From: RGIG5612 sp045600845
Lineage (GTDB): Bacteria; Bacillota; Clostridia; Lachnospirales; Lachnospiraceae
Direction of reading: 5' to 3'
DNA length: 22,132 nt
NCBI GenBank assembly: GCA_045600845.1
Contig: JAZRYR010000020.1
Location: 1 to 22,132, forward strand
Numbering within the stretch: the stretch's first letter is position 1; every line of letters begins with the position of its first letter. This document shows, piece by piece, positions 6,296 to 14,093 of this stretch. A model generated the notes under the pieces. That model worked only from the letters and a program-made list of their open reading frames with translations, searched no databases and was not told where the DNA came from. The position numbers and the translations under genes were made by a program.

Positions 6296-7819
6296 ATGTC
6301 AGTTTATTTACGTAAAACAAAAACAGAAACTGGCTGGGTAGAAGGTATTCCAGCATCCGATCCGAGAATCACGTCTTATAAGGGTATTCCTTATGCAAAG
6401 GCCCCTGTGGGAGAACTTCGTTGGAAAGCTCCACAGCCGGCAGAAGCTTGGGAAGGCGTTATGCCTTGTAAGGAGTTTGGACCTATCGCTATGCAGAAAA
6501 CTCCTGGCTTGGCAGATAATGTATATACAAAAGAATGGCATGTAGATCCAGAAATCGTGATGAGCGAAGACTGCCTGTATTTAAACGTATGGACTCCGGC
6601 AAAAACCGGCGATGAGAAGTTCCCTGTATTCGTATGGTTCTTTGGTGGCGGACTTCAGGAAGGCTATCCTCCAGAGATGGAATTCGACGGAGAAAGAATC
6701 GCAAGAAGAGGAATCGTTGTAGTATCTGTTAACTACAGACTGAATTCCTTCGGCTTCTTAGCACATCCGGAAATCACTGCAGAAAATCCAGATGCTCCCG
6801 CGAACTTCGGTTTCTTAGACCAGCAGTATTCCCTGAAATGGGTTCAGAGAAATATCGCAGCTTTCGGTGGTGACCCAACCAACGTTTCCATCGGTGGACA
6901 GAGTGCCGGCGGCATGAGCGTTTCTGCACAGCTTTACTGCAAAGCAAACGAAGGTCTTTTCCATAAAGCAATCATCATGAGTGGTATCGTAGGAACGGGC
7001 TTCGGAATTGCAGGGTCTTTCACAAAGACTTTAGCTCAGGCAGAAGAAGTTGGTAAGGCTTTCTTTGATTTCTTAGGCGTTAAGACACTGGAAGAAGCGA
7101 GAGCTTTAGATGCTTTCTATGTAAGAGATAAGACCGCAGAATTTAAGGGCGGCATGTTTGCAACGGTATGGGATGATAAATTCCAGTTTGGTGATAATAA
7201 ATTAGGTTTACGTCATGGCGACCGTCTGGATGTTCCAATGATCGTAGGCTGGACCAACGGTGAGTCTGTTGACGGACCAAAGGGTGCAACCAAGGAAGAA
7301 ATTCTTGCAGAAATCAACAAATATTTCAATCCGGAATATGCTCAAGTTATCGCAGCAGAAGTTGAGAAGTTAGATGATGTGGACGCAATCAAGAAGATGC
7401 TGAACCGGATGGGACCAGAACTGGGCAGCAGAAGCTTCTTAAGAGGTGATGAGAAATCCGGCAAGACCACATCCAAGAGATGGGCTTACGAATTCGGTCC
7501 GGAAATGCCTGGTGATAACGAAGGCGCTTTCCACTCCTCCGACCTTTGGTTCTTCTTTGAGAGCCTGGCAAAATGCTGGAGGCCTTTCACCGGAAAGCAT
7601 TACGATTTAGCTCGTCAGATGTGCAACTACTGGTGCAACTTCTTCAAGAACGGCGATCCAAACGGACTGGATGCAGACGGAACCGCAATGCCGACATGGG
7701 ATGCTTATACCGAAGAAAAACCTGCAACGATCCACTTCTATGATCAGATTGAAGTAGATGAAGGACCACATACAAAAGTATTGGAAGCAGAATTAGATAA
7801 TATTTTAGCAAACAGCTGA
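6296..7819 (+). CDS. Type-B carboxylesterase (carboxylesterase/lipase family), paralogue 1
   Basis: The 507-residue protein has the standard alpha/beta-hydrolase plan and length of type-B carboxylesterases. It contains YKGIPYAKAPVGELRWK near the N-terminus, the signature SEDCLYLNVWTP (90-101), oxyanion-hole FGGG (116-119), and a nucleophile elbow GGQSAGG with Ser203. A likely acid is Glu323 in GWTNGES, and the likely catalytic His is His413 in GAFHSSDLWFF. The family usually has Glu before the serine (GESAGG). Here it is Gln. No signal peptide is visible, so it acts in the cytoplasm on esters that enter the cell. The ribosome binding site AGGAGG is strong. The next gene, 67 bp downstream, is a paralogue and probably shares the transcript. 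Confidence 0.93.
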   Translation: MSVYLRKTKTETGWVEGIPASDPRITSYKGIPYAKAPVGELRWKAPQPAEAWEGVMPCKEFGPIAMQKTPGLADNVYTKEWHVDPEIVMSEDCLYLNVWTPAKTGDEKFPVFVWFFGGGLQEGYPPEMEFDGERIARRGIVVVSVNYRLNSFGFLAHPEITAENPDAPANFGFLDQQYSLKWVQRNIAAFGGDPTNVSIGGQSAGGMSVSAQLYCKANEGLFHKAIIMSGIVGTGFGIAGSFTKTLAQAEEVGKAFFDFLGVKTLEEARALDAFYVRDKTAEFKGGMFATVWDDKFQFGDNKLGLRHGDRLDVPMIVGWTNGESVDGPKGATKEEILAEINKYFNPEYAQVIAAEVEKLDDVDAIKKMLNRMGPELGSRSFLRGDEKSGKTTSKRWAYEFGPEMPGDNEGAFHSSDLWFFFESLAKCWRPFTGKHYDLARQMCNYWCNFFKNGDPNGLDADGTAMPTWDAYTEEKPATIHFYDQIEVDEGPHTKVLEAELDNILANS

Positions 7820-7886
7820 GAAAAGAAAAGTTTTTCAAGGAGCGGATTAGCTTCGGAAAGAACTTACAGACGAATGGGAGGAAATT

Positions 7887-9404
7887 ATGTTAAGAGTAGC
7901 AAAAACTGAGTACGGCATGGTTCAGGGAACTCCTGGCGCAGATGCACGTAATACAATCTTTAAAGGAATTCCTTTTGCAGCTTCTGCAATCGGCGAGAGA
8001 ATGTGGAAACCACCGGTAGCTCCAGAACCATGGGAAGGAATCCGTGTTTGCAACGAATTCGCACCTATCACAATGCAGAAAGTTCCTGGAGAAAATCCAG
8101 ACGCATTTTACTCAAAAGAATGGCATGTTGATCCAGAAGTTCCTATGAGCGAAGACGGCAGCCTTGCATTAAATATTTATACTCCTGCAAAATCTGCAGA
8201 CGAAAAGCTTCCAGTTATGATCTGGATTTTCGGCGGCGGTATGAGAGAAGGCTATGCTTATGAAATGGAATTCGACGGAGAAAGCTTCTGCAGACGTGGC
8301 GTTATCTTAGTTTCTATCGCTTATCGTCTGAATGTATTCGGATTCTTATGCCATCCGGATCTTACCAAAGAAAACCCAGACGCCCCTACAAACTTTGGTT
8401 TACTGGATCAGAGATTTGCTATTGAGTGGGTTAAGAGAAACATCGCCAACTTCGGTGGCGACCCTGAAAGAATTACTATCTTTGGTCAGTCAGCAGGCGG
8501 CGGAAGCACTTACTTCCACATCACAAATCCTGCAAACCAGGGACTGTTCCAGAGAGCAATCGCACAGTCAGCTGGTGGCTTAGGAATCTCAAAACCAAAA
8601 ACATGGATTCCAATGGCTACAGAGTATGACGTTGCTGAAGAGAGAGGCCGTCACTTTATCGAAGACATTTTAGGATGCAAATCTATCGATGAAGCCCGTA
8701 AGTTAGACCCTAAATACATCGAAGAGAAATTTTTAGAGAGTGGTCTGACCATGGCTGCAGTTCGTGATGGAAAATATATCTTTAAACAGACTGACATGAG
8801 CATTATTGATGACGACATTATCGACATCGACTTCATGTATGGAAACACCGATGCTGAATTCATGACAAAACCTGGCGAAGACATGGAAGCCTGGGTGAAA
8901 GAAAACTTCGGCGATGACGCTGATGAATATATGGAAATCTGCAAGAGAGAGGCTGGAAGCGATGATCCTGAAGCATTAAGAAGAGCTCTCGCAGTTTGCG
9001 GTTTCGAACTGGCAGCAAAGCAGGCTGGCAGAATGTATGCAAAACATGGAAGAAAAGCCTACTACTATGTATTTGGACCAACCATCCCTGGCGACGATGC
9101 AGGCGCATTCCATTCATCTGACCTTTGGTTCGAGTTTGAATCTCTGCAGAAATGCTGGAGACCTTTCGATGGACATCACTACGATCTTTCACGTAAGATG
9201 TGCAACTGCTGGGCTAACTTTGCTAAGACCGGTGATCCAAACGGCTTAGACGCTGACGGCACACCAATGCCTGAGTGGAGACCTTTAACAAAAGATGACC
9301 AGTGCGTAATGTACTTCAAAGATGAAATGTATTCCGAGAGCGGTCCATTTACTGAGAAGAGCGAATTCTTAGTAAAGAAAAACCTGGAGACATATGGTTT
9401 ATAA
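7887..9404 (+). CDS. Type-B carboxylesterase, paralogue 2
   Basis: The 505-residue protein is clearly homologous to the preceding gene along its whole length. The two share blocks such as SKEWHVDPE/TKEWHVDPE, EMEFDGE and GDPNGLDADGT. It has oxyanion FGGG (115-118), elbow FGQSAGG with Ser202, probable acid Glu324 in GNTDAEFM and His409 in GAFHSSDLWFEF. The SEDCLYLN signature is altered to SEDGSLALN. No secretion signal is visible. GGGAGG precedes the ATG at 7887. A tandem duplication followed by divergence explains the pair, and different substrate ranges are likely but not shown by the sequence. Confidence 0.92.
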   Translation: MLRVAKTEYGMVQGTPGADARNTIFKGIPFAASAIGERMWKPPVAPEPWEGIRVCNEFAPITMQKVPGENPDAFYSKEWHVDPEVPMSEDGSLALNIYTPAKSADEKLPVMIWIFGGGMREGYAYEMEFDGESFCRRGVILVSIAYRLNVFGFLCHPDLTKENPDAPTNFGLLDQRFAIEWVKRNIANFGGDPERITIFGQSAGGGSTYFHITNPANQGLFQRAIAQSAGGLGISKPKTWIPMATEYDVAEERGRHFIEDILGCKSIDEARKLDPKYIEEKFLESGLTMAAVRDGKYIFKQTDMSIIDDDIIDIDFMYGNTDAEFMTKPGEDMEAWVKENFGDDADEYMEICKREAGSDDPEALRRALAVCGFELAAKQAGRMYAKHGRKAYYYVFGPTIPGDDAGAFHSSDLWFEFESLQKCWRPFDGHHYDLSRKMCNCWANFAKTGDPNGLDADGTPMPEWRPLTKDDQCVMYFKDEMYSESGPFTEKSEFLVKKNLETYGL

Positions 9405-9433
9405 GAAGCAGGAAATATTCGAACAATAAAGTA

Positions 9434-9463
9434 AGAGCAGTTCATCATGGGCTGCTCTTTTTT
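9434..9463 (+). terminator. Intrinsic terminator of the esterase pair
   Basis: Stem AGAGCAG (9434-9440) pairs with CTGCTCT (9452-9458), followed by a T-run to 9463. Confidence 0.8.
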
Positions 9464-9468
9464 ATAAT

Positions 9469-9549
9469 TTACTAAAATTTCCCATACCTAAAATGGGTTC
9501 CGCACCTTGAAAATTCAATACACCTTTTCGGTGTGGGAAGTTTTAGTAA
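9469..9549. repeat. 81-bp imperfect palindrome, MITE-like or structured RNA
   Basis: Sixteen-base ends TTACTAAAATTTCCCA (9469-9484) and TGGGAAGTTTTAGTAA (9534-9549) are inverted repeats with one mismatch. The inside carries a further small hairpin ACACC/GGTGT around 9519-9534. It lies between the esterase terminator and the next gene. It may be a short non-autonomous element or a leader structure of the downstream hydrolase. Confidence 0.6.
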
Positions 9550-9587
9550 TTTACTAGTTTGACTCCACAAGATATAATAAAGGCGTT

Positions 9588-10271
9588 ATGAAACAAGAAC
9601 AATTTTCCATTACCATCGATAATCAGATCTGCCATATTGTTCAGCGAGGGGAATCCGGCCCGATAATTTTGTGGGGCATGTTTCCACATCAGGGGGATGA
9701 AATCGAACATATGATAGAAAGCATAAAGCGAATCTGTCCGAAGAAAGAGTTCATTCTGGCGGCTTTTCAGGTGGAAGACTGGAATCGGGATTTAAGTCCT
9801 TGGGAAGCGCCTGCTGCATACGGAGACGGAACCTTTGGCGGCGGTGGAGAAGAAACTTTGGAATGGTTGGAGAACAGCTTTATTCCATATCTGAAAGAGC
9901 AGTTCGGAGACCGACCGTTGATTCTTATGGGTTATTCTCTTGCCGGACTATTTGCTTTATGGGCAGCTTATGAATCGTCAGCTTTTGATGCCATCATCAG
10001 TGGCTCCGGCTCCCTTTGGTTTGATCATTGGGACAAATATGTAGCAAGTCATAACGTTAAAAGCGCCTGCAAAATCTATCTGAGTCTGGGAACGAAGGAA
10101 GAGAAGACCCGAAATAAGACCATGGCTCTTGTAGGAGACCGGACCAGAGCTCAGGAGGAAATCTTAAAGACAGACCCGAATGTCCAAGACGTGATTTTGG
10201 AATGGAATAACGGAGGACATTTCGCCGATTCCGGTGAGCGGCTGGCGAAGGGAATAAATTGGATGTTTTGA
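9588..10271 (+). CDS. Alpha/beta-hydrolase, putative esterase
   Basis: The 227-residue protein has a nucleophile elbow MGYSLAG with Ser117, followed by a hydrophobic helix (LFALWAAY), and a probable catalytic His211 in NNGGHFAD near the C-terminus, as in compact esterases of the enterochelin-esterase-like group. The region IILWGMFPHQGDE (26-38) probably supplies the oxyanion hole. There is no signal peptide. The ribosome binding site is poor (AAAGGCG). Its position beside two type-B esterases suggests a shared theme of ester hydrolysis, but the substrate cannot be told. Confidence 0.82.
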   Translation: MKQEQFSITIDNQICHIVQRGESGPIILWGMFPHQGDEIEHMIESIKRICPKKEFILAAFQVEDWNRDLSPWEAPAAYGDGTFGGGGEETLEWLENSFIPYLKEQFGDRPLILMGYSLAGLFALWAAYESSAFDAIISGSGSLWFDHWDKYVASHNVKSACKIYLSLGTKEEKTRNKTMALVGDRTRAQEEILKTDPNVQDVILEWNNGGHFADSGERLAKGINWMF

Positions 10272-10320
10272 TAATAGTATATTATGGTAGCGTAGTTTCT
10301 ATGAGAATAATCAACTTTTA

Positions 10321-10350
10321 TTGAATCAAAAAAGATACTATTTATATATT
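10321..10350 (+). promoter_or_regulatory. Probable promoter of the AlaX-type gene
   Basis: TTGAAT (10321-10326) is followed after 18 bp by TATATT (10345-10350), just before GGGAG and the ATG at 10364. The spacing between box and start is short, so the transcript would have almost no leader beyond the ribosome binding site. Confidence 0.35.
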
Positions 10351-10363
10351 TCAGGGAGAAAAT

Positions 10364-11545
10364 ATGACGGAAAAATTATTTTATAAAGACGTATACCTAA
10401 AGGAATTTGATGCAGTAGTTACCGGAGTTTCCGAAAAAAACGGAAAGTTTCTGGCAGCTTTTGACCAGACGGCGTTTTATCCGGAAGGTGGTGGACAGGA
10501 TGCGGACTATGGATTCCTTTTACAGGAAGACGGAAGAAAAATTGATGTGGTGGACGTTCATGAGCAGGAAGAAACCATTTGGCATACGGTATCCGAACCT
10601 CTGGAAACCGGAATGAAAATTCATGGCGTTATTGACTGGGATCGTCGCTTTGATCACATGCAGCAACATTCTGGAGAGCATATTGTCAGCGGTATGATCT
10701 GCAAGACATTTCAATGTGATAATGTAGGCTTTCATATGGGCGATGATGTAGTCACCATCGATTACAACGTGCGTATTTCTTATGAACAGGCTATGGAAAT
10801 TGAGGCGGCAGCAAATAAATACATTTGGGAAAATCATGAATTTGTAGAACTCTGGCCGACGGCAGAAGAACTAAAAGAGATTGATTATCGCAGTAAAAAG
10901 GAATTGTCCGGCGCCGTTCGAATCACCAGTTTCCCTGGAGCGGACATCTGTGCATGCTGTGGCACTCATGTTTCCCGCAGCGGAGAAGTTGGCTTGGTAA
11001 AAATCACTTCCGCTCATAACTTCCATGAGGGAACCCGTCTGGAATTATTCTGCGGAAAAAGAGCATTGGATTTCCTTTCTATGAATTATCGGGCAAATAA
11101 AGACGTAGCCGTTCTTTTAAGCACAAAGGAGGACAAGACGCCACAGATGGTGGAAAAGCAGTTGGCGGATTATATTCAGCTGAAAGCAGAAAACACTGCT
11201 ATTGAAGATCGGCTGTTCCGTATGTGGGCAGATTCCATGCAGGGAAAAGAAAACATTCTGATTATCAGTGATTGGATGAATGCGGACCAGGGAAGACGAC
11301 TGGCAGATATGATTTCCGATTGCTGTGGCGGAATTACAGCAGCTCTGACACCTGCAGGAGAAGAAGAAAATTCTTTCCGGTATGCGTTGATTAGTAAAGG
11401 CAACGACATTTCTGGTTTTGTGAAAGAAATGAACGGAACTTTAAATGGTAGGGGCGGCGGACGAAATGGATTTGCCCAGGGAACCTTAAAAGCCAGCCTG
11501 GAGGAAATTCGAAATTTCTTTGATTCGTTTACAATTGTACAGTGA
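10364..11545 (+). CDS. AlaX-type alanyl-tRNA editing protein with DHHA1 domain
   Basis: The 393-residue protein corresponds to the editing half of alanyl-tRNA synthetase without the catalytic core. It begins with the second-domain strand AFYPEGGGQDAD (37-48). It has a zinc site from His98 and His102 in HMQQHSGEH, and Cys198 and His202 in CACCGTH. The C-terminal DHHA1 domain ends in GRGGGRNGFAQGT (about 365-377). Long AlaX proteins of this kind hydrolyse Ser-tRNA(Ala) or Gly-tRNA(Ala) in trans in the cytoplasm. The length and DHHA1 domain fit the large AlaX class. GGGAG precedes the ATG. Together with ybaK it makes two stand-alone tRNA editing enzymes in this window. Confidence 0.92.
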   Translation: MTEKLFYKDVYLKEFDAVVTGVSEKNGKFLAAFDQTAFYPEGGGQDADYGFLLQEDGRKIDVVDVHEQEETIWHTVSEPLETGMKIHGVIDWDRRFDHMQQHSGEHIVSGMICKTFQCDNVGFHMGDDVVTIDYNVRISYEQAMEIEAAANKYIWENHEFVELWPTAEELKEIDYRSKKELSGAVRITSFPGADICACCGTHVSRSGEVGLVKITSAHNFHEGTRLELFCGKRALDFLSMNYRANKDVAVLLSTKEDKTPQMVEKQLADYIQLKAENTAIEDRLFRMWADSMQGKENILIISDWMNADQGRRLADMISDCCGGITAALTPAGEEENSFRYALISKGNDISGFVKEMNGTLNGRGGGRNGFAQGTLKASLEEIRNFFDSFTIVQ

Positions 11546-11556
11546 AATAAAAATGT

Positions 11557-11594
11557 TTATGAAATATTCATAAGGCGTGTGAAAAAAATATAAT
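11557..11594 (+). promoter_or_regulatory. Palindromic operator overlapping the promoter of the FMN reductase gene
   Basis: A perfect inverted repeat TTATGAA (11557-11563) / TTCATAA (11567-11573) with a 3-bp centre overlaps TTCATA, the best -35 match, 16 bp before a consensus -10 TATAAT (11589-11594). That arrangement fits repressor control of the flavoprotein gene starting at 11657. The regulator is unknown. Confidence 0.45.
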
Positions 11595-11656
11595 TAAATC
11601 AATAATTCGACATCAGAGTTTTGCTCCCGGGGAATATAAAGAAAGGATGGAAATTT

Positions 11657-12292
11657 ATGAAAAAAATAATCGCAATTAACGCAGGTCCGCGTACCAACTG
11701 GAACACCGCTCAGTTGGTAAAGGAAGTAGGAAAAGGAGCAGAAAGCAAAGGAGCCAAAGTGGAGTACATCGACCTCTACAAGCTGGATAAATTTACCGGA
11801 TGCATTTCCTGCTTTGGATGTAAGCTGGAAGCTTCTTTTGGAAAATGCGCATGTCATGATGGACTGTTTGAAGTTTTGGAAAAAATAAGAAATGCAGATG
11901 GACTGATTATTGGGTCTCCCAATTATATTGGAAACCTGACGGCTGGTTTCCGCGCTCTTTATGAACGTTTGATTTTCCAGTATCTGACCTATAACAAAGA
12001 AAAATCCAATTGCAATGAGCACTTTATTCCAACGGTTTTGATTATGACCAGTAACTGCCCGGAAGAAATGTACGGAGAGAGAGGCTATACAGATCTTTTA
12101 GAAGGCTATCAAAGAACCTTATCCGCTATCGTAGGACCTACAAAGGTTCTGACTTGTGGAGATACCTTACAGGTAGATGACTACAGCAAATATGACTGGA
12201 CCAACTTTGATCCGGATGCAAAGAAGAAACGTCATGACGAGACTTTTGGAGATTATCTGAAGAAAGCCTTTGATTTAGGCGCTGAGATGTAA
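11657..12292 (+). CDS. NADPH-dependent FMN reductase / iron-sulfur flavoprotein-like
   Basis: The 211-residue protein has a flavodoxin-like fold. It starts MKKIIAINAGPRTNWNTAQL, where the first strand and phosphate loop bind FMN, and contains GSPNYIGNLTAGFRALYERL. A Cys cluster at Cys49, Cys52, Cys55, Cys64 and Cys66 (CISCFGCKLE...CAC) lies where iron-sulfur flavoproteins of anaerobes carry their compact 4Fe-4S motif, although the last spacing is longer than usual. It is likely a cytoplasmic electron-transfer or oxygen/quinone-reducing flavoprotein. I use ATG 11657, preceded by AAAGGATGG, rather than the in-frame ATG at 11621, whose extra residues do not fit the fold. Confidence 0.85.
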   Translation: MKKIIAINAGPRTNWNTAQLVKEVGKGAESKGAKVEYIDLYKLDKFTGCISCFGCKLEASFGKCACHDGLFEVLEKIRNADGLIIGSPNYIGNLTAGFRALYERLIFQYLTYNKEKSNCNEHFIPTVLIMTSNCPEEMYGERGYTDLLEGYQRTLSAIVGPTKVLTCGDTLQVDDYSKYDWTNFDPDAKKKRHDETFGDYLKKAFDLGAEM

Positions 12293-12314
12293 ATAATAGA
12301 TTTTCTCTTTACAC

Positions 12315-12486
12315 AAGGACGCAGATATATTCCATAAACAGAACGATGGCTACTAACCTCAGAGCACACACACCGTATTTCCCTCGCTCGCGAACTCGCC
12401 TACGGCTCAGACACACTCGCTCGGGCGTTGTGCGCACTCTTCGCTAAGTAGCCTCGTTATTGTTTATTCCATATATCTGCGTCCTT
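12315..12486. repeat. Large palindromic intergenic element
   Basis: The arms 12315-12354 (AAGGACGCAGATATA...GGCTACT) and 12447-12486 are inverted repeats of 40 bp with a few mismatches. Between them lies a markedly GC-rich core rich in CTCG motifs (CCCTCGCTCGCGAACTCGCC and onward). The whole can fold into a cruciform or long RNA hairpin. It separates the convergent flavoprotein and amidohydrolase genes and could stop transcription from both sides. Its base composition differs strongly from the neighbours, which suggests a dispersed mobile repeat. Confidence 0.8.
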
Positions 12487-12501
12487 TTTGCAAATATAAA
12501 T

Positions 12502-13368
12502 TCAATTATTTCGGAACTTCTGCTGCACGAATTCTTCGGCTTCTGCCAGTTTTGTATCCACAGTGTCTCCCATGATGCCCTGTAACAGCTCATATTCGTC
12601 TACAGAGCCTTTTCCGTGAAGAACTGCATATGCGCCCGCATCACTCCCACAGCCGATAAAAACGCCCTTTTCGTAAGCCTCAGCGATAGCTGAAAGATGA
12701 CAATCTGCGATTTTTTCAACTTCCTCTTCATTAAATCGGCCGGTTCCCTGCAGATTCACACTGGTAACTGCTGTCGGAACCCAAAGAATGTTTTTATCTT
12801 TTAGGATATCCATAGTTTCGCTATCCATGTAATAGCCATGTTCGATGGAATCCACGCCGGCTTCTGCTGCTTGACGGACCCGATCAGTTCCGCTGGCATG
12901 GGCCATGACTGCAAAACCTTCTTCATGGGCGATATGAACCAGTTCTTTTACAAAGTCGGTAGTGTAGTCTGTTTCGGAAACTACGCCGAATTTATCAAAA
13001 TCCAAAATGCCGGAAACCATGATTTTAATGAAATCGGCTCCCAGGTCTTTCGCTTTCGCGATTCGTTCCCGAAATTCCTTAAAGTCTGCGTAAGAAAGTC
13101 CGGCCACCTTTCCGTAGTTGCCTTCTTTGTAAAGTGCGAAAACCGGACTTAAGTAGGTGATGCCGTAATCTGTAGCAATGGTTTTCGCATAAATACTGGC
13201 ACCATAATGGTCGCCGCCTTCCCGGACTAAAGAGATTCCGTGGTCTTTATACGCCTGAAAAACTCTTTTTACCGCTTCCTGATCTACGGTTGTTTTGTGG
13301 CGTTCTACACTTTTTTTATAATCAATTCCGTCCATGAACACATGGGCGTGAAGTTCTGCTTTTACCAT
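12502..13368 (-). CDS. Metal-dependent amidohydrolase family protein
   Basis: The 288-residue protein carries the metal ligands of the amidohydrolase superfamily in order. They are His7 and His9 in ELHAHV, Lys115 in FIKIMVSG (likely the carboxylated bridging Lys), His157 in VMAHASG, His177 in IEHGYYM, and Asp243 in GSDAG. It hydrolyses C-N, or sometimes ester or lactone, bonds in a TIM barrel. The sequence is shorter than most members because the flanking beta-sandwich domain is minimal: it starts almost at the HxH strand. AGGAAAAAA precedes the ATG. It is cytoplasmic and the substrate is unknown. It is divergent from the GNAT gene at 13509. Confidence 0.88.
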   Translation of the reverse strand: MVKAELHAHVFMDGIDYKKSVERHKTTVDQEAVKRVFQAYKDHGISLVREGGDHYGASIYAKTIATDYGITYLSPVFALYKEGNYGKVAGLSYADFKEFRERIAKAKDLGADFIKIMVSGILDFDKFGVVSETDYTTDFVKELVHIAHEEGFAVMAHASGTDRVRQAAEAGVDSIEHGYYMDSETMDILKDKNILWVPTAVTSVNLQGTGRFNEEEVEKIADCHLSAIAEAYEKGVFIGCGSDAGAYAVLHGKGSVDEYELLQGIMGDTVDTKLAEAEEFVQQKFRNN

Positions 13369-13407
13369 TTTTTTCCTGCCTGAAAATCTGACCGGACATC
13401 TTTTATT

Positions 13408-13436
13408 TTGACCTGTCAGTTTATTTACGTTATATT
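13408..13436 (+). promoter_or_regulatory. Sigma-A-type promoter of the GNAT-nudC pair
   Basis: TTGACC (13408-13413) and TATATT (13431-13436) are spaced by exactly 17 bp, about 70 bp before the GNAT start codon. Confidence 0.6.
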
Positions 13437-13508
13437 ATAGCACAAAAGTTTAACAGTCCCTAACGTTTCAAAAAAAAGGACTTGAATTTCAAAAACCGGG
13501 AGAAGGTC

Positions 13509-14033
13509 ATGATTATACGGAAAGCGACAGAAAAAGATTTAGACGGAATAGAAAGTTTATATAAGAATGTGGTGGCATTTTTGGAAAGTCATGAAAACTA
13601 TCCGGGTTGGAATTCGGAATACCCGGTAAGATCAGATGCAGAAGAAGGTCTGAACATGGGCGCTTTGTATGTGGCAGTCGAAGACCCGGAAGAAATGGTT
13701 GTCGGAACCTTTATGCTGAAACATCGCCCGGAACCTGGGTATGAAACCGCAGATTGGGGAAACGATTTCTCTTATGATGAGATTTATGTGGTATATACCT
13801 TTGCGGTGAGATGTGATTATTTTGGAAACAAAGTCAGTGACCACATGATGGATTTTATTATCGAAGAAGCAAAGAAGGATGGAATGAAGGCTGTAAGGCT
13901 GGATGTGGTAGAACGAAATGAGCCGGCCATCCGGCTTTACCAGCGACATGGATTTCAATATACGGGAACGATTGATGAAGGGCTTGTAGAGTACGGACTT
14001 CCTTGGTTTCAGACGTTTCAATATGTTTTATAA
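13509..14033 (+). CDS. GNAT family N-acetyltransferase
   Basis: The 174-residue protein begins MIIRKATEKDLDGIESLYKN. It has the central strand EIYVVYTFAV leading into the acetyl-CoA region at CDYFGNKVSDHMMDFI, and ends with VERNEPAIRLYQRHGFQYTG, the usual final GNAT motif. The usual Q/R-x-x-G-x-G/A loop is replaced by YFGNKVSD, so cofactor contact may be atypical. I chose 13509 because GGAGAAGG precedes it. The in-frame ATG at 13482 adds nine residues without support. The substrate is unknown. nudC follows 60 bp downstream and is probably co-transcribed. Confidence 0.83.
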   Translation: MIIRKATEKDLDGIESLYKNVVAFLESHENYPGWNSEYPVRSDAEEGLNMGALYVAVEDPEEMVVGTFMLKHRPEPGYETADWGNDFSYDEIYVVYTFAVRCDYFGNKVSDHMMDFIIEEAKKDGMKAVRLDVVERNEPAIRLYQRHGFQYTGTIDEGLVEYGLPWFQTFQYVL

Positions 14034-14093
14034 ACGAATGATATAAGATCGGCGGAGAAACCACCATCTTGAATATAGAAAGTAGGGAGAAAG

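Noticed and set aside
13632..14021. 129-codon minus-strand gene
   Set aside because: It is the antisense shadow of a clear GNAT gene with catalytic motifs and its own promoter.
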